Shown here: positions 39,640 through 42,571 of the stretch, one piece after another
How positions within the stretch are numbered: the stretch's first letter is position 1
Layout of the letters: each line of letters starts with the position of its first letter
Source: Scatosoma sp045576335
GTDB taxonomy: Bacteria > Bacillota > Clostridia > Christensenellales > Borkfalkiaceae
Direction: 5' to 3'
Assembly (NCBI GenBank): GCA_045576335.1
Contig: JAZNGH010000005.1
Location: 1 to 42,571 of the forward strand
Length of the DNA: 42,571 bases
Notes under the pieces: generated by a model
Told to the model about the DNA's origin: nothing
The model's input: the letters and a program-made list of their open reading frames with translations, nothing else
Databases searched by the model: none
Translations under genes and position numbers: made by a program

Positions 39640-41517
39640 TTATTCACACATCTTCTCGACGTTCAACAGTTTGTTGTAATAATATATGGCAAACGCCGAC
39701 CAACCGTGGCATAAACTTCCTGCACCGCCAAAATCAGCGTTTCCTTTTAACGTTTCCCAAAAGGACGTTGCCCCATTTTCTATCATAAATGAGAATTTAT
39801 CGTCAATATCCGATAAAATCATTTCATTGTATTTTTCCTTATCCGTTTTCAATAAGGCATCATACTTAAACGGCAACATTGAAAGGGTACAGGAAACCAA
39901 TCCGTTTGTTTTATCTGCAAGCCTCGACGCGATATACTCTACATCGTCCGCTTTTGCCGTTTCGGTTAAAATTGCATAAGCGTTAATGAGTTCATAGTCT
40001 TGCTCAAATTCAGAAAAAGCCTTGTAAACTTTTTTCTCTTTATCGAAAAATACTTCGTTAATTTGTTGTCGAATCTTTTCATTTAACAAAGAAAAGTATT
40101 CCATATCCGTTTCTTTTTCAAGCAACCGACATATCTTTATAAAACTTTGTGACGCGAGCAAAAACGTAAAATTCAATCCTGCCTCAACCTTACAATTTGT
40201 CCCCGCAAGACCTTCATTCCATTCGTAGAAATTCCAAAAATGTTCACCTTGCAGATTTTCTATTAAGCCGTTATGCATATTATCTACAAAACGCAATAAG
40301 AGCGTTTTCATTTTTTCATAATATTCTTCAATTAAACTCGTATCTCCCGTAGTTGTCGCATATTCTTCCATTGCAACAACATAGAACAACGAAAACGAAG
40401 GAATAACAAGCCTATCGGATGTTGGAACAACAATAGAAATAAATCCGTCGTTGTTTCTATCTTCGCTCATCAATTTCAAAGCCGCCCGTTGATATTCCGT
40501 ATTCTTAAAAGCGCTGTATCCATACCGCATTTGCATACGACTATCCAACGCATAAAATCCCTGTTCTCGCCAAGGACAATCATAATAATGTTCAAAGGCG
40601 TTTAATTCCAAAGTCCTAACAGCTATGTCGTATATTTGTTTTTGAATCCCGTTTAACGTATTCTCGCGTTTCTCAAAAGGATATATTAGCGGAATTAAAC
40701 CGATTTCTTCTATTTCCGCGCAACCTTCCACTTCAAAATAACGGCATCCTAACTTACGTAACGGATTAAAAACACAACAAGTATCCCCGTTTGTCACAAC
40801 GTTATAAGAAAAATCCCGTCCGTCAATAAGACGTGGAACTTTTCCGTCTTTTAACCATTCGCCAAAAGATATTACAACATTTTCTCCGTATGGTGCTTTT
40901 AATTTGACATACGGAAATCCTACCGTTTCTTCTCCTAAATCATAAACGCAAGAATCTATTTTAGTGGCTTTCTTCAACGGTAGTATTTTCAACAATGAGA
41001 TAGGTCTCAAATGCAAAACGGACGGCATATCCGCCACAAGAACAGAGTTAGTAAATGCTTGTGTGCGCAAAGTGAAATCAAGAGTAAACGTATAACCGAT
41101 TTGGCAGGTCATTAACTTTTCCAACCCACTTACAAAATATGCCGCTTCTCTTGACTGCGTATTTTCGTCGGAACAAGCATACAACTTATCTTCTCCGACA
41201 ATATCAAAACAAAGCCCTGCTTTATTGACGTAATGCGTAAAATCGACACAACCGCTGTACCAAACGAATATTCTGCACACATTGTCGCCTTGCTTTACAT
41301 ATGGCGTTATATCAATTCTATCGTAAATTTTATACCAAGGGAAATCGGCGTATTGTCCACCGTAAACAAATTTATCGTTAATAAATACCGCATATTCGCT
41401 GTCTGCGGAAATATCAAGAAAAACGTTTCCCTTGTCCCATATAAAATTTTGTTGAAATTCACCGTAGCAATCTCTTTTTTGTACGTTATCGTTTATCCAA
41501 ATCCATTTACCTTTCAT
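39640..41517 (-). CDS. Alpha-L-rhamnosidase-like glycoside hydrolase (GH78 type)
   Basis: This is a 625-residue protein of the bacterial alpha-L-rhamnosidase type. An N-terminal beta-sandwich (YAVFINDKFVYGGQYADFPW) is followed by an alpha/alpha barrel with HYYDCPWREQGFYALDSR, the counterpart of the GH78 acid motif, and the C-terminal NGATSFWETLKGN and SLCHGWSAFA segments. It is shorter than most GH78 enzymes (about 900 residues) and lacks some accessory domains. No signal peptide is seen, so it probably acts on imported oligosaccharides. Related families (GH106-like and others) share the fold, so rhamnose is likely but not certain. Confidence 0.85.
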   Translation of the reverse strand: MKGKWIWINDNVQKRDCYGEFQQNFIWDKGNVFLDISADSEYAVFINDKFVYGGQYADFPWYKIYDRIDITPYVKQGDNVCRIFVWYSGCVDFTHYVNKAGLCFDIVGEDKLYACSDENTQSREAAYFVSGLEKLMTCQIGYTFTLDFTLRTQAFTNSVLVADMPSVLHLRPISLLKILPLKKATKIDSCVYDLGEETVGFPYVKLKAPYGENVVISFGEWLKDGKVPRLIDGRDFSYNVVTNGDTCCVFNPLRKLGCRYFEVEGCAEIEEIGLIPLIYPFEKRENTLNGIQKQIYDIAVRTLELNAFEHYYDCPWREQGFYALDSRMQMRYGYSAFKNTEYQRAALKLMSEDRNNDGFISIVVPTSDRLVIPSFSLFYVVAMEEYATTTGDTSLIEEYYEKMKTLLLRFVDNMHNGLIENLQGEHFWNFYEWNEGLAGTNCKVEAGLNFTFLLASQSFIKICRLLEKETDMEYFSLLNEKIRQQINEVFFDKEKKVYKAFSEFEQDYELINAYAILTETAKADDVEYIASRLADKTNGLVSCTLSMLPFKYDALLKTDKEKYNEMILSDIDDKFSFMIENGATSFWETLKGNADFGGAGSLCHGWSAFAIYYYNKLLNVEKMCE

Positions 41518-41544
41518 AGAAATTCCACTCTTTTGTTGTCGGTT

Positions 41545-42267
41545 TTACATAAACATCGTTTCCAATAACCTCATCGCCGTATAATAATGCAATTCACGAA
41601 TAGGATGATTGAGATAATTCGCTAAAATATCCGTAATATTTACCCCACCTTTTTGCATTTTCAGCCATTGTGCATATATATCGCAAACGGGTACGCCACA
41701 TTCCTTTGCCACGGCTTTTGCTCTTTCCACATAAGCCGTCAACGTTCCGTTTAATTGAATTTCCGCAAATTCTTTTGACAAGCGAATAAACAATTCATCT
41801 TTCAAATGACAGCTCGTATTCACGTCCATCATATTGGGCGTTAAAAAAATACACTCCGCCCCATTTTCTTTTACTTTTGTAAAGATGTTTTTCAAGGCGG
41901 TTGCATATCCGTCCAAACCTTGTTCTCCCCCCGTGCTATCATTTAAGGCAAAGGCAACCACCACAAGATCGGGGGCATAGCGCAAAACGTCTTTATCCAA
42001 ACGCTCAAAACCGTGTATAGCATTATCTCCGCTGATACCGCTGTTGATAACGTTAACTTGTACTCTTGGATAAAGCAAATTCAACATTTGCTTTAATCTC
42101 GTGCTATATGCAGATTCATAATCGAAAACCGTGTCCAAACGAACGTCGTCTATCATATAACATTCAAAACAACCCTGCGTAACACTATCACCCAAAAATG
42201 CAATCGTTACTCCATCTTTATCCCAAATGTTTGCTTGTTTTTCCGCTATTTTCTCTATGACCTTCAT
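41545..42267 (-). CDS. SGNH/GDSL-family esterase
   Basis: This is a 240-residue SGNH hydrolase. Block I is FLGDSVTQG with nucleophile Ser28, block II NSGISGDNA with the oxyanion Gly, block III ALNDST with the Asn, and the C-terminal NHPIRELHYY carries the His. Such enzymes remove acetyl or other acyl groups from glycans. The start at 42267 has GAGGTG five bases upstream; the frame is open to a TTG at 42285 without a site. It is the first visible gene of the catabolic array. Confidence 0.9.
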   Translation of the reverse strand: MKVIEKIAEKQANIWDKDGVTIAFLGDSVTQGCFECYMIDDVRLDTVFDYESAYSTRLKQMLNLLYPRVQVNVINSGISGDNAIHGFERLDKDVLRYAPDLVVVAFALNDSTGGEQGLDGYATALKNIFTKVKENGAECIFLTPNMMDVNTSCHLKDELFIRLSKEFAEIQLNGTLTAYVERAKAVAKECGVPVCDIYAQWLKMQKGGVNITDILANYLNHPIRELHYYTAMRLLETMFM

Positions 42268-42297
42268 AAAAACACCTCGTTTCAATAATTCTTTTTA

Positions 42298-42344
42298 TTT
42301 TGGAATACGTTTGGAATACGGACGTTGCAATCCGTACCCCAAAC
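42298..42344 (-). promoter_or_regulatory. Hairpin and tandem TTTGGAATACG repeat before the esterase gene
   Basis: Fourteen-base arms (42309-42322 and 42331-42344) pair on the minus-strand RNA with two G-U pairs around an eight-base loop. TTTGGAATACG occurs twice in a row on the plus strand (42299-42319). There is no T-run after the stem on the minus strand, so it is a poor terminator; it may be an operator or a processing site. No convincing promoter was found between 42,268 and 42,375. Confidence 0.45.
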
Positions 42345-42375
42345 GCATCACCTTATTTTTTATTCTTTTTTACCG

Positions 42376-42571
42376 TCAATCTTTTTTCGTATAAGACATC
42401 GCAGCATACCAATATTTCGCATGGGTCGTGCTCAGCGTACCCAAGTCTCCGCTTGCACTGTCGGAAGCCGTCAGCATAACCGCCGTTTCCTGACCATCGT
42501 TAAAGAACGCCTTTGCCGCCGCGCCGATCGTCGCCGTATCGCCAGTCGTTGTCCCGTTGTTTCCGCCCACC
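42376..42571 (-). CDS. C-terminal end of an unidentified protein (starts beyond window)
   Basis: The last 64 or so residues of a longer reading frame, stopping with TGA at 42376-42378. It is Gly, Thr, Ala and Ser rich (GGNNGTTTGDTATIGAAAKAFF, then LTASDSASGDLGTLSTTHAKYWYAAMSYTKKD in sequence), which looks more like an extracellular or surface protein than an enzyme. Base composition is higher in GC than the neighbouring catabolic genes. No family can be assigned. Confidence 0.6.
   Translation of the reverse strand, partial: VGGNNGTTTGDTATIGAAAKAFFNDGQETAVMLTASDSASGDLGTLSTTHAKYWYAAMSYTKKD

Noticed and set aside
22655..42571. Attachment-site direct repeats flanking the AT-rich region
   Set aside because: I compared the ends by eye and found no convincing matching pair; large serine recombinase cores are too short to see without a reference.

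Overview
The window reads as chromosomal DNA of an anaerobic, low-to-mid GC Gram-positive bacterium, most likely an uncultured gut member of the Clostridia. The support is AGGAGG-type ribosome binding sites, TTGACA/TATAAT promoters, LuxS, an oxygen-sensitive indolepyruvate:ferredoxin oxidoreductase, superoxide reductase with a rubredoxin fusion, InlB-type surface repeats, and a large serine recombinase with a Cys-rich KTR protein. Family-level taxonomy cannot be settled from this sequence. No rRNA, tRNA or CRISPR was seen. All genes except a PnuC-like transporter lie on the minus strand.

Positions 1-2,804 hold the 5' part of a PcrA/UvrD helicase gene, a small unknown gene, rpsU, and an oxygen-defence pair: superoxide reductase, then a flavin reductase-rubredoxin fusion, separated by a 123-bp imperfect palindrome. 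The superoxide reductase promoter is overlaid by two perfect palindromes. Positions 2,830-10,029 look like one nine-gene operon: PaaI-type thioesterase, IorA, IorB, phenylacetate-CoA ligase, tandem-ACT protein, RimK-like ATP-grasp ligase, LuxS, nitroreductase and a TIM-barrel isomerase. Its core converts aryl-pyruvates from aromatic amino acids to aryl-acetyl-CoA and aryl-acetates. Positions 10,041-14,096 carry an RluA pseudouridine synthase, an alpha/beta hydrolase, an AraC regulator and a divergent PnuC-like transporter.

Positions 14,110-22,653 form a four-gene surface/export operon: a YwaF-type membrane domain fused to an ABC ATPase, an ABC permease, a small anchored protein, and a 1359-residue lipoprotein with ten InlB-type repeats and a beta-helix-like C-terminus. 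Its promoter has a run of nine G residues between -35 and -10, the arrangement used for phase variation of porA in Neisseria. This is the strongest candidate for an undescribed system here.

From about 22,830 base composition becomes more AT-rich. A large serine recombinase, a small unknown gene and a 57-residue Cys-rich KTR gene mark a mobile-element segment. Directly upstream of the KTR gene, in the same orientation, lies an approximately 17-kb glycan/sugar catabolic array from 42,267 down to 25,453: SGNH esterase, GH78 rhamnosidase-like, Asp-box propeller protein, RpiB-like isomerase, Ser/Asp-rich lipoprotein, GH3, a propeller glycosidase, amidohydrolase, NanA-like aldolase, EamA transporter, YhcH, a second RpiB-like copy, an esterase, a second DapA/NanA-like aldolase, FucU/RbsD mutarotase, a second YhcH, SIS isomerase and ribokinase. 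Aldolase and YhcH occur twice, RpiB occurs twice plus a decayed remnant, and one gene is a GC mosaic, so the locus seems to have grown by duplication and recombination. The degraded sugar cannot be named from sequence; the enzyme set fits a keto-acid or sialic-acid-like sugar released from a decorated glycan. The last 196 bases are the 3' end of another gene that starts beyond the window.
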